Shown: positions 1 through 7,730, numbered from the stretch's first letter. The stretch: DNA of 11,128 nucleotides from Candidatus Poseidoniaceae archaeon (GCA_029250305.1 JAQXFM010000073.1:1-11128), one strand, 5' to 3'. Program-made: numbers and translations. Notes: a model not told the origin generated them from the sequence alone.

Positions 1-679
1 AATCGCTGGTGTGCCCTATGGTTCAGAGGTCACACTTGGGCAAAAACAACTGACACGATTGCCCCCTCGGCTTCCTGAACTTTCGAGAGGCATGCTAAGG
101 AGGGCGCAAACTATTAGCGCAAAAGACGCTGGTTACTTTGTTGCCAAACTCGGCATAGGCTCAGGCGATTCAATTCTCGAAGCGGGACTTGGGAGTGCGG
201 GTCTCTCGATGCACATCGCTCGTGCGCTCGGTGGCTCAGGCGTGCATGTCACGGTCGAACCTCGTTCCGAACACGCGGATGTCGGTCTCAAAAACTTGAC
301 ACGAGCCCGTCAAAGTTGGACAGAATTTCCAGAGCACCACCATGTCGAAGGCGCAATCGAAGACGTTGTTTCCGAAATCACGCAGCATGTCGAAGCATTC
401 GACGGCATCATCCTTGACTTGCCTCAGCACCCTTCAGCAATTGCTGCGGTCGCACCGCTCTTGGCCGTGGGCGGCCGCATTGCGTGCTATTGTCCTGTAA
501 CAAGCCAAGTCGAACATGCTTGGGAGGCTTGCGAACAAGCGGGGCTCAATGTTGAATGGGCAGGTGAACTCATGGAACGACAATGGGGCAAGGCGTCGAA
601 AGGCGGCATGCGTCCAGTCAACGGACCATTTGGTCACACTGCGTTCCTTCTCATCGCTCAACGAACATCGGTTGAGTAA
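1..679 (+). CDS. trmI: tRNA (adenine-N1)-methyltransferase, TrmI family (5' end missing)
   Basis: SAM-dependent methyltransferase of the TrmI/Trm61 family; archaeal members make m1A at tRNA positions 57/58 in the T-loop. The reading frame is open to the window edge, and a GTG at 11 falls inside the gene: archaeal TrmI has an N-terminal beta-barrel domain before the part seen here, so the true start is upstream. Counting from that GTG, the family signature RAQTISAKDAGY is at 31-42, the SAM-binding motif I EAGLGSAGLS at 57-66 (usual form EAGTGSGxLT), the active-site strand ILDLP at 134-138, and the conserved C-terminal block RP...GHTAFLL at 201-214. The gene ends 3 bp before the stop codon of the convergent surface-protein gene. 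The family call is firm; the exact modified position is taken from the family. Confidence 0.88.
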   Translation, partial: IAGVPYGSEVTLGQKQLTRLPPRLPELSRGMLRRAQTISAKDAGYFVAKLGIGSGDSILEAGLGSAGLSMHIARALGGSGVHVTVEPRSEHADVGLKNLTRARQSWTEFPEHHHVEGAIEDVVSEITQHVEAFDGIILDLPQHPSAIAAVAPLLAVGGRIACYCPVTSQVEHAWEACEQAGLNVEWAGELMERQWGKASKGGMRPVNGPFGHTAFLLIAQRTSVE

Positions 680-682
680 GGT

Positions 683-3600
683 TCACTCGACGACTCGGAT
701 CATCGTTTGGCACTTCGGACAAGTGAATCGGAACGGTGCTTCGCTGCCACGAGGGACGCCCAATCGGGCTTCACATGAAGGGCAACTGACCTTTCCGTTT
801 TCCATTCTGCATTCATTGTAACCAAGCGGTTGCTCTTCGGCATCGCTCTCTTCTTCGACCTCTTCTTCGGTTTCAACCACGTCGTCGATGTGTTGAGTCA
901 CCTTGCGATTTCGGCGGAGGTACATGACGCTCAGAAGAAGGATGGCGAAGGCCCAACCACCAAGCAGTGTGTTGAGGGTCGTGCTCTGATCCAATTGGAG
1001 TCCAAGTGGGAGTGTGACGCCTTGCGGAGGTTCTGCAGGGCCTGCGATGGAGATGCTGAATTGGTCCGATTCCTCGGACCCAGTGGTGGTTGTCAAGACA
1101 ATCTCATAGGTTGCTTTGAGCACGATGTTGGCCGTTTCGTCGTTCTCAATGTTGGAGGTATATGTGAGCATGAATTCTGTTGATGCGAATGGGGCAAGGT
1201 CGAAGGTGTTCACCGCACTTTCGTCAATGATGCGTGTCCATTGACCAATCAGCATGCCGCTCCCTTCGCCGTTGTAGGTGAGCACGCCGTTCACTTGGGT
1301 GTTGGCTAAGTTGGTAACGGTCACTACAACGCTTGTACCGCCCGAGTATGGGACCTTGTAAGCGGAGGCATCCGTCGTAATGTCGAGTACATTTCCGTTT
1401 GAGTACGTTGGTTCGACTGTATAAATTTCAGAGTAGGTTTCGACATAGTCACTGCGAGATGTGCTCGTAACTCGGAACTCTAAGTTTGCAAGACCGGATT
1501 GTGCAGACTCATCAATAGTACATGACCAAGGGACCGCAGAAGAAGACGCACCAGCTTCAAGTTCAAACATCGTGGTTACGCCACAGTCCATACTGACGGT
1601 GGTCAGCAGCAATTCATCGTACGCTGTTCCCGTGTTTTTCACAACAACAGTACCGCGAATGATGTCGCCTGGCTGGGCTTCGTCGACATCGGCAATCACG
1701 GTAATTTCAGCGCCAGCCACTTGTGGACGAACCGTCACATTCAGGTGGTCTGTAGCGGAAGGGTCATTGCTCGAAGTTGCATGGAGTGTGATCGTAACAC
1801 CGTTGGCAGTTGCGCCCGTCATGACTTCTCGAACATCGATGACAACGGTGCTGGTTGCTCCAGATGCGAGCGAAACCGAGGTGGTCGAAAGAGAAGAGGT
1901 GAACCATGTTGAGTCAGATGAATCCGACAAACTAAGTTGCACAACATCAGTTGTGGTGCCGAAGTTCGTGACATCGACAAGGATGGAGGCATTGTTTGAC
2001 GGCCCGGCTACAACTTGGGTGCTTGTGCTTGATAGAAGAACGGAATACCTGTCTTGAATTTGCAAATCCACTTGTTTAACGGCAGATGCACCCGTTCCAC
2101 CAAAGCCGAATTCGAGTGGATGTGTGCCTGGTTCAGCGTTTGTATTGAGCGTGATGTTCAGGTACACTTGCGAAGTTTCACCTACGCCGAGCATGAGCGA
2201 TGAATGGCTGATCTCTGCGGTGGCAGATGCTGGTAGGCCGGTCATGGAGGCGACCAGAATGACATCACGTGTGCCGGTGTTGCTAAGCGTGAATGCTGTG
2301 GACGAGGTCGTACCAGGTTGCATCACAATTCGACCATCAATGGGTCCTGCCAAGGTAATTTCTGATGTGGCGAGCACTTCGATGTCAACAGATGCTTCAG
2401 ACACGATACCGCTTCGAGTAACACTGAATGCTTGAACATACATGCCGACGGCGCCCTCTTCCGCTGTTGTTTCCACATCCCATGTTCCGCTCTCTCCGGC
2501 GGGGATGGAGATGTCAGTTGTCGAGGTAAGTACGGTGTTGAGGCCCTCCGTGTTGTTAATCTGGAGGTTGAACGTCCGGGTTTCGCTTCCGTTGTTCTGC
2601 AAGCGCATGGTGTAGGTTTGTGGGGTGCCAGGTTCCACATCGATCTGTGCATTGGTGGCTATGAGTTCGAAATCAACCAGCTCATCGACGGCGATGGTGA
2701 ACGATTCTGCACCGCTCACTAAGGCGCTGGTTCCTTCGAGGGTAGAGCCTTCGAAGTGGAATTCACATGAATCTGCGATGGTCGCAGTTGCGGGTACGTC
2801 AACTTGTATGGTCACATCAACGGATGCATCAGGCAGGAGTGCGTGGCTTACAGGGTCTGGTAGAGCAAAGGCACATGGGCCACTGAGTGCTTCAACATTC
2901 CAGTCATAGTCTGCTTCTGCATTCCCAGTGTTTGTCACCGAAACAGTCGTGTTGGTTGTCATACCGGGCAGGAATTCCGAATCTTGGTCGAGGAAGGCGA
3001 TGCTCAGGCTGTGATCTTCATCGACATGCACCACCAACAGGGTGGAGGTGCTGAGGTTTCCTTGAGTGGATGCTGCAAACAGTCTGAATCCGTAATAATC
3101 AGGCGCTACATCTGCAGGGACAGTGATGTCGAGTGTGGCTTGTTGGGTCGCACCTGCGGCCATGTTGTCGAGTTGATCATCGCTCCATTGAACATTCCAT
3201 CCAGCAGGGATTCCGCCGCCAAGGCCGCGTGCTGATGAAGTGGCTGTGATGGTTTGTGACCACGGGTAGTCGATGTGGGATGTTGCGTTAAACACAGTGT
3301 CTGCAGCTGCTTGTTGCAATTGCAGTTTCACGGTTGCGTTGATGTTGATCGTGTCGTTCGAGCCGACTGGGGAGTCACCTGTCATTGTTGCATAGAGCAC
3401 ACATGCTGAAAGATAACTTCCTTCCAAGGAAGGGTGGCTCCCGTCTGCATCATAGAGATCATAAAACAGGTTTCCGCTTTGAGTTGGGTCGGAACCGCTG
3501 TCCTCCACGGCATCGTGGATGGTTTTGAATGCGAGACCGACTGGTGCAATCCAAACTGTATTTCCTGCAGCACTGATGTTTTCAGCGTAGTAGGTGTATC

Positions 3601-4837
3601 CGTCAGCCAATCGCTCTTGCATAATGGTGTAGTTTTGATTGATGCTGTATTGGTGCCATTGAGGTCCAGATTCTCCGCTTCGGCGTCCCCATGTCATGAA
3701 CAGAACGGTTTCGGAACCTTCTGCCGCAACTTCGGTGCTGATGTTCACTGCACCGTTCATACTCGCTTGCCAAAACGTATCGGTTGTGGGCAGGGACGGG
3801 ACTTGACTCTGATCTTGGAGAACAACATAATCCCAATCGATGTTTGGGTCGCGAAGCGTGGTATTGGAAATGTGCAAGGAGGTGTTAATGTCGTCCCAAT
3901 GTCCTGAAAGCATCTTTCCACCAGGTGTTATTGAATCTGCGTTGACAACGCCCAATGATTCCATCAAACTGGCAAGGTTGTTGTATCCTGTGTAGCTGTT
4001 TCCATACATCAAGAGGTTCGAGAGGACGGTGATGTTGCTGCTTCCATTGCCACCGGTTCCGTTCCCAGTTCCCGTGCCATTACCGCCGGTTCCGTTGCCA
4101 GTTCCAGTGCCATTACCGCCGGTTCCGTTGCCAGTTCCCGTGCCATTTCCGCCGGTTCCGTTTCCAGTTCCATTGCCATTGCCACCGGTTCCGTTGCCAG
4201 TTCCAGTGCCATTGCCACCGGTTCCGTTCCCGGTTGAGTTGGAGCCTTGGTTCGACCACCATGTGACCAAATCAGGTTCGAATTCGACGTCAAGAAGCAA
4301 CGTGTCTTCTACCGAGCCAGCGTTTGTTACATCGACACTGAAGGAGGATTGTGCACCAGCCTCCATCGAAGCCAGCGATGATCCCATCGTGTCGAAACTG
4401 ATGAGCGGGGCGTACGATGGTGCGACGCTGACATACACTGTGATGATGGAAGTGATGTTCTGAGTTGGCTCAGTCACATGAATGTTGAACGAACCACTGT
4501 CTGCAGGTACGGCTCCGACGGAGAGTTGAACCACAATCGTGGTGTTCTTGCTCCATGTTGGGAAAATGTCCTCGACGACGGGTTCGGTCGCAGTGATTGA
4601 CCAAAGCGATGAGAGCACGCCTGTGTCGGTGGAAACATTGTAGGATCGGATTGAGGATCCATTGTTTTCGATTGTCAGCGTAACATTGCTTGATTGCCCA
4701 GGTTCGAGCACCACATGGTGCGCATCGACATCGAGCAAAATTGCACTGTGCGCTGATGCAGGCACCGCCAACGGCGAAAGGCTTGCCAAGAGCAAAACAA
4801 GAACAAAGGCCACAGCACGAGCGGGACGAGATGACAT
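683..4837 (-). CDS. Giant surface protein: beta-sandwich repeats, inserted SGNH-hydrolase-like domain, TM anchor, cytoplasmic zinc ribbon
   Basis: 1384 aa. Signal peptide at 1-30 (basic start, hydrophobic 8-25, ASA-H cleavage-like site). About eight CARDB/NEW3-like Ig-fold domains follow, at roughly 35-138, 143-195 continuing at 523-605, 609-715, 718-822, 823-927, 928-1038, 1042-1142 and 1148-1265, with recurring PG...VTNTG and VPA-type strands. Residues 202-265 are a Gly/Asn/Thr linker with 12 N-glycosylation sequons. Residues 274-491 resemble an SGNH/DUF4886-like hydrolase: GNS at 279-281 (candidate Ser281), VVLQDQS at 338-344, DGSHP at 465-469 (candidate Asp465/His468). One membrane helix lies at about 1291-1307, followed by RRNRK, then an acidic stretch 1318-1336 and a CxxC...CxxC zinc ribbon (Cys1352, 1355, 1373, 1376). 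Predicted topology: nearly all outside, zinc ribbon inside. The hydrolase may cleave acetyl or acyl esters on glycans; this is inference. It lies 91 bp downstream of metK. Confidence 0.85.
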   Translation of the reverse strand: MSSRPARAVAFVLVLLLASLSPLAVPASAHSAILLDVDAHHVVLEPGQSSNVTLTIENNGSSIRSYNVSTDTGVLSSLWSITATEPVVEDIFPTWSKNTTIVVQLSVGAVPADSGSFNIHVTEPTQNITSIITVYVSVAPSYAPLISFDTMGSSLASMEAGAQSSFSVDVTNAGSVEDTLLLDVEFEPDLVTWWSNQGSNSTGNGTGGNGTGTGNGTGGNGNGTGNGTGGNGTGTGNGTGGNGTGTGNGTGGNGTGTGNGTGGNGSSNITVLSNLLMYGNSYTGYNNLASLMESLGVVNADSITPGGKMLSGHWDDINTSLHISNTTLRDPNIDWDYVVLQDQSQVPSLPTTDTFWQASMNGAVNISTEVAAEGSETVLFMTWGRRSGESGPQWHQYSINQNYTIMQERLADGYTYYAENISAAGNTVWIAPVGLAFKTIHDAVEDSGSDPTQSGNLFYDLYDADGSHPSLEGSYLSACVLYATMTGDSPVGSNDTININATVKLQLQQAAADTVFNATSHIDYPWSQTITATSSARGLGGGIPAGWNVQWSDDQLDNMAAGATQQATLDITVPADVAPDYYGFRLFAASTQGNLSTSTLLVVHVDEDHSLSIAFLDQDSEFLPGMTTNTTVSVTNTGNAEADYDWNVEALSGPCAFALPDPVSHALLPDASVDVTIQVDVPATATIADSCEFHFEGSTLEGTSALVSGAESFTIAVDELVDFELIATNAQIDVEPGTPQTYTMRLQNNGSETRTFNLQINNTEGLNTVLTSTTDISIPAGESGTWDVETTAEEGAVGMYVQAFSVTRSGIVSEASVDIEVLATSEITLAGPIDGRIVMQPGTTSSTAFTLSNTGTRDVILVASMTGLPASATAEISHSSLMLGVGETSQVYLNITLNTNAEPGTHPLEFGFGGTGASAVKQVDLQIQDRYSVLLSSTSTQVVAGPSNNASILVDVTNFGTTTDVVQLSLSDSSDSTWFTSSLSTTSVSLASGATSTVVIDVREVMTGATANGVTITLHATSSNDPSATDHLNVTVRPQVAGAEITVIADVDEAQPGDIIRGTVVVKNTGTAYDELLLTTVSMDCGVTTMFELEAGASSSAVPWSCTIDESAQSGLANLEFRVTSTSRSDYVETYSEIYTVEPTYSNGNVLDITTDASAYKVPYSGGTSVVVTVTNLANTQVNGVLTYNGEGSGMLIGQWTRIIDESAVNTFDLAPFASTEFMLTYTSNIENDETANIVLKATYEIVLTTTTGSEESDQFSISIAGPAEPPQGVTLPLGLQLDQSTTLNTLLGGWAFAILLLSVMYLRRNRKVTQHIDDVVETEEEVEEESDAEEQPLGYNECRMENGKVSCPSCEARLGVPRGSEAPFRFTCPKCQTMIRVVE
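4043..4234 (-). repeat. 33-bp in-frame tandem repeat encoding a Gly/Asn/Thr linker
   Basis: About five full copies plus a partial copy of a 33-bp unit, encoding the 11-residue unit NGTGGNGTGTG (residues 202-265 of the surface protein). One copy reads NGNGTG in place of NGTGTG and the last ends NGSS. The unit length keeps the frame, so gain or loss of copies would only change linker length. Eleven NGT sequons and one NGS make it a probable N-glycosylated spacer. On the + strand the tract is pyrimidine-rich and almost free of stops, so it opens a misleading proline/valine-rich frame there. Confidence 0.9.
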
Positions 4838-4878
4838 AAGACCAAGTTAGGCCACCCTTCACTACCACTTGAGTGAAT

Positions 4879-4893
4879 CGGCCCTACGGGCCG
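4879..4893. promoter_or_regulatory. Perfect inverted repeat in the metK-surface protein gap
   Basis: CGGCCC, three-base loop TAC, GGGCCG: a perfect GC-rich 6-bp hairpin. It lies between the TATA-like box at 4904-4915 and the surface protein start at 4837, close to where transcription would begin. No T-run follows it on the minus strand, so an intrinsic-terminator reading for metK is weak. It could be an operator or a 5'-leader hairpin. Confidence 0.4.
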
Positions 4894-4903
4894 TGTGACA
4901 GGC

Positions 4904-4915
4904 GGATTTATTTGG
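4904..4915 (-). promoter_or_regulatory. Possible TATA box for the surface protein gene
   Basis: The minus strand reads CCAAATAAATCC, an A/T-rich box in an otherwise GC-rich gap. It starts 13 bp past the metK stop and lies about 70 bp before the surface protein ATG. Archaeal transcription starting about 25 bp downstream would give a leader of roughly 45-50 nt carrying the hairpin at 4879-4893. This suggests the surface gene can be transcribed separately from metK. It was found by eye only. Confidence 0.35.
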
Positions 4916-4928
4916 CCGAAATCACTGC

Positions 4929-6164
4929 TCACTTGAGGAGGGCAAGTCGGGCATCATCGAGTGCTTCCCAAGGGAAGGAACCGTCTGCACCTGGGGCTCG
5001 GCCAAAGTGGCCGCCCGCAGCAGTCGTTGAATAAATCGGCTTGAGTAAATCGAGGTCGTTCGCAATCGCACCCGGGCGGAAATCAAAGGCGTTTTTGACA
5101 CGCTTCGAGATCTCTCGAGGGGTCAGTTCTGAGGTGCCAAAAGTTTCGACACGAACGCTCACAGGTTCAGCAACTCCAATCACGTAGGCGAGTTGGATTT
5201 CGCAACGGTCTGCTAACCCTGCTGCAACAACGTGCTTGGCAGCCCATCGAGCGGCGTACGCTGCAGAGCGGTCCACCTTCGAGGGGTCTTTTCCAGAGAA
5301 GGCTCCGCCGCCGTGTCGTCCCATTCCCCCATACGTATCAACGATGATTTTCCGACCGGTGAGGCCAGCATCGGCGTAGGGACCCCCGGGGTCTGCGAAT
5401 CGCCCGGTTCCGTTGACCACAAGAATACAGTCATCATCGAGCAGTTCAGAGGGGATGGCATAATCAACCACATGTCGGCGAACTTCGCTTTGGACATGGG
5501 CGAGTTCTGCTTCGATTGAACCTCCAAATTGGTCCTTGAGGGCTTTGTCGTGTTGAATGGCAATAATGACGGTGTGAACTCGGGACACATTTCCTTGATC
5601 GTCATATTCGACGGTCACTTGTGATTTTCCATCCGGTCGTGCCCATGGGAGAATTCCTTGCTCCCGGACGGCGGTGAGCCGGCGTGTGAGTCGTTGTGAC
5701 AGTGCTGCTGCAAGGGGGAAGAACCGTCCGTGGAGGTCTTCGTATGCCTCTGTTTCTGTGCATGCATATCCAAACATAAGTCCTTGATCGCCTGCTCCTT
5801 GAGAGAGGCCGTCTTTGTTGACGCCTTGAGCGATGTTGGAGGATTGTGTTGTGATGTGAACCTGAACCTCCGTCCATTCGGATGATGCGGCGTCCATGCC
5901 AATGGCGTGATTGTTGTACCCTACATCGACAGCAGCTTTTCGAGCGATGGATTCGTAATCAGGTGCTTCCCCATTAAGCGAAACTTCACCAGCGAGAACG
6001 ATTAGACCAATGTTTTCCTTTCCCTTCACGCATGTTTCAACGGCCACACGGGCGTTTGAATCGACGGCAAGGCATGCATCGACAATCGCATCAGAAATGG
6101 TGTCGCAGAGCTTGTCAGGGTGGCCGCGAGTCACGGATTCGGATGAGAACAGGTCATCAGTCAT
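4929..6164 (-). CDS. metK: S-adenosylmethionine synthetase, bacterial/eukaryotic type
   Basis: 411 aa. Makes AdoMet from methionine and ATP, releasing phosphate and diphosphate, in the cytoplasm; AdoMet feeds methyltransferases such as the TrmI protein in this window. Motifs of the bacterial/eukaryotic MAT family are intact: GHPDKLCD at 14-21 (catalytic His15/Asp17), GAGDQGLMFGYA at 123-134, RPDGKSQVT at 176-184, GRFADPGGP at 254-262, DTYGGMGRHGGGAFSGKDP at 276-294, DRSAAYAAR at 298-306, GHFGR at 385-389 and FPWE at 397-400. Length is close to the usual 380-400 aa. Many archaea instead carry a divergent archaeal MAT with little sequence similarity, so this version suggests transfer. The ATG is preceded at about 24 bp by a TATA-like box, which fits a leaderless mRNA. 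The gene diverges from aspS. Confidence 0.96.
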   Translation of the reverse strand: MTDDLFSSESVTRGHPDKLCDTISDAIVDACLAVDSNARVAVETCVKGKENIGLIVLAGEVSLNGEAPDYESIARKAAVDVGYNNHAIGMDAASSEWTEVQVHITTQSSNIAQGVNKDGLSQGAGDQGLMFGYACTETEAYEDLHGRFFPLAAALSQRLTRRLTAVREQGILPWARPDGKSQVTVEYDDQGNVSRVHTVIIAIQHDKALKDQFGGSIEAELAHVQSEVRRHVVDYAIPSELLDDDCILVVNGTGRFADPGGPYADAGLTGRKIIVDTYGGMGRHGGGAFSGKDPSKVDRSAAYAARWAAKHVVAAGLADRCEIQLAYVIGVAEPVSVRVETFGTSELTPREISKRVKNAFDFRPGAIANDLDLLKPIYSTTAAGGHFGRAPGADGSFPWEALDDARLALLK

Positions 6165-6183
6165 GAGTGCCCGCCTCGACCGC

Positions 6184-6193
6184 GGATATATGA
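6184..6193 (-). promoter_or_regulatory. Probable TATA box for metK
   Basis: The minus strand reads TCATATATCC, centred about 24 bp before the metK ATG at 6164. Archaeal TATA boxes lie about 25-30 bp before the transcription start, so the mRNA would begin at or very near the ATG (leaderless). No Shine-Dalgarno sequence is seen before metK, which agrees. Confidence 0.5.
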
Positions 6194-6219
6194 ATGCAGC
6201 GCTTAATCGCCATCAGCGA

Positions 6220-6236
6220 TATTCCTATTGGGAATA
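6220..6236. promoter_or_regulatory. Inverted repeat in the metK/aspS divergent promoter region
   Basis: TATTCC, five-base spacer TATTG, GGAATA: perfect 6-bp arms in the 159-bp region between the divergent metK and aspS genes. Its right arm overlaps the A/T-rich stretch GGAATAATTATT, the best TATA candidate for aspS, so a dimeric regulator bound here could affect aspS transcription. Short A/T-rich palindromes also arise by chance. Confidence 0.3.
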
Positions 6237-6242
6237 ATTATT
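6231..6242 (+). promoter_or_regulatory. Possible TATA box for aspS
   Basis: GGAATAATTATT is the most A/T-rich stretch before aspS. Initiation about 25 bp downstream (around 6262-6268) would leave a leader of about 60 nt before the ATG at 6324, or about 30 nt before the in-frame ATG at 6297. No Shine-Dalgarno sequence is obvious before either. Confidence 0.3.
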
Positions 6243-6323
6243 GTGTTTATGCCCCATCGAGGTGTGAGAGTTGCTGAAAGTTCGAACGAATGGTTGATGT
6301 TCTCGACCCGCTGCCATCGTATC

Positions 6324-7730
6324 ATGACCACCTGGGTACCAACCTCATATCGAACGCACACTTTGGGCCAAATTCAAGCGCTTGGAGCGGATTTGGTTGA
6401 CCAAGAAGTTACGGTCGCAGGTTTCATGGAAGCCAACCGTGGAAAGGGCGCCATTTGTTTTGTCGATCTCCGTGATGGCACTGGAATCACACAAATTTTC
6501 CTCAAAAAAGACAACATCGGTGAGGAGTCGCTCGACATGGTTCAGCGCATGACCCGTGAATCCACCCTTCAATTCACAGGCACCGTCTCGCAAAAGCGAC
6601 CACCTAAGGCCAAGGAAGGCGAACCTACCCCCCCACCGGCGTACGAAGTGGTTGCCAGCTCAGTTGTTGTCATTGCTCGAGCAGAAGCACCGCTCCCATT
6701 GGGCGTCACCGACACAGTTCATGTCGCCTTAGACACTCGGCTCGACAACCGATTTTTGGACCTTCGCCGTGCACAAGTGAATGCGATGTTCAAACTCCGG
6801 GGCAAAGTGTTGCAATACGGTAGAGAGGCCCTCATCTCAGAAGGTTTCTTTGAAACTCACACTCCTAAGATCGTCGCAACAGCGACAGAAGGTGGAACTG
6901 ATTTGTTCCCCATGATGTACTTCGACACGCCTGCCTTCCTGAACCAGTCTCCCCAACTGTTCAAGCAGTTGTGCATGTCTGGTGGCCTTGAACGAGTGTT
7001 CGAAGTTGGACCTGCTTTCCGAGCAGAAAAGCACGACACATATCGGCATCTCAACGAATTCATCTCGTTCGATATTGAATGCTCCTGGGCGAACGACGAA
7101 GACGTCATGGGTGTGTTGGAGCGAATGATCCATCACATTTGGGTCTCGGTCTCGACAGATCCTGAATCCATTGCTCACATTGACACCATCAATGAATACC
7201 GAGCCACTCAAGACGAAGAGCCAATCGAAGTGATTGTACCTGAATTGCCATTCCCTCGCCTGTCATATTGTGACGCGATTGCAACCATCAAGGCCAAAGG
7301 TGGCTCGATTGAATGGGGCGACGACATTGATGCTGAGAACTCCGATTTGTTAGCAGAAGATTTGCCACAATTTTACTTCCTACCTCAGTGGCCAATGGAC
7401 CTCAAACCGTTCTACATCCACCATGTAGAGGGCGAGGATGGAAGCACTGGAAAACAACTCAGCCGTGGTTTCGATCTTAACTTTGGTCGCGACGAACTCA
7501 CTTCAGGTGGTCAGCGAGAGCACCGCATGGATGTCTTGATTGAGAACCTCAAGGGCATGGATCTTGATCCTGAAGAGTTTGAATTCTACGTCGCTGGATT
7601 CCGTCATGGCGTCCCGCCACACGCTGGATGGGGTCTTGGTGTTGAACGGATTCTCATGAAGTTGACCGGTGCTAAGAACGTCCGAGAAACAGTGTTGTTC
7701 CCTCGTGACCGACGCCGAGTCAGCCCCTGA
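6324..7730 (+). CDS. aspS: Aspartyl-tRNA synthetase, archaeal/eukaryotic type
   Basis: 468 aa. Class IIb synthetase that charges tRNA-Asp with aspartate in the cytoplasm. The N-terminal OB-fold anticodon-binding domain covers about 9-120 (YRTHTLGQIQ, then VAGFMEANRGKGAICFVDLRDG). The catalytic core contains LDTRLDNRFLDLRR at 136-149, TATEGGTDLFP at 186-196, QSPQLFKQ at 208-215, motif 2 FRAEKHDTYRHLNE at 232-245, SGGQREHR at 394-401, and motif 3 GWGLGVERI at 435-443 with the archaeal ending LFPRDRRRVSP. The frame stays open upstream to 6228, but the ATG at 6324 is chosen because archaeal AspRS starts just before the YRTH block. The two residues linked to tRNA-Asp versus tRNA-Asn discrimination give a mixed picture, so discriminating or non-discriminating type is left open. 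Confidence 0.95.
   Translation: MTTWVPTSYRTHTLGQIQALGADLVDQEVTVAGFMEANRGKGAICFVDLRDGTGITQIFLKKDNIGEESLDMVQRMTRESTLQFTGTVSQKRPPKAKEGEPTPPPAYEVVASSVVVIARAEAPLPLGVTDTVHVALDTRLDNRFLDLRRAQVNAMFKLRGKVLQYGREALISEGFFETHTPKIVATATEGGTDLFPMMYFDTPAFLNQSPQLFKQLCMSGGLERVFEVGPAFRAEKHDTYRHLNEFISFDIECSWANDEDVMGVLERMIHHIWVSVSTDPESIAHIDTINEYRATQDEEPIEVIVPELPFPRLSYCDAIATIKAKGGSIEWGDDIDAENSDLLAEDLPQFYFLPQWPMDLKPFYIHHVEGEDGSTGKQLSRGFDLNFGRDELTSGGQREHRMDVLIENLKGMDLDPEEFEFYVAGFRHGVPPHAGWGLGVERILMKLTGAKNVRETVLFPRDRRRVSP

Noticed and set aside
1461..2057. 198-aa plus-strand open frame within the surface protein gene
   Set aside because: It is antisense to well-formed beta-sandwich repeats and has no recognisable domain; long shadow frames are common opposite Ser/Thr/Val-rich genes.
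4029..4463. Plus-strand open frame encoding a Pro/Val/Leu-rich repeat protein
   Set aside because: It is the complement of the 33-bp Gly/Asn/Thr repeat in the surface protein gene; the repeat removes stops in the other frames. It has no start context and no recognisable domain.
4879..4893. Hairpin as an intrinsic terminator of metK
   Set aside because: No T-run follows the hairpin on the minus strand, and archaeal termination relies mainly on oligo-T, so it is listed only as an inverted repeat.
6228..6323. N-terminal extension of AspRS
   Set aside because: The 32 extra residues match nothing in the family, overlap the promoter region, and archaeal AspRS starts close to the YRTH block.
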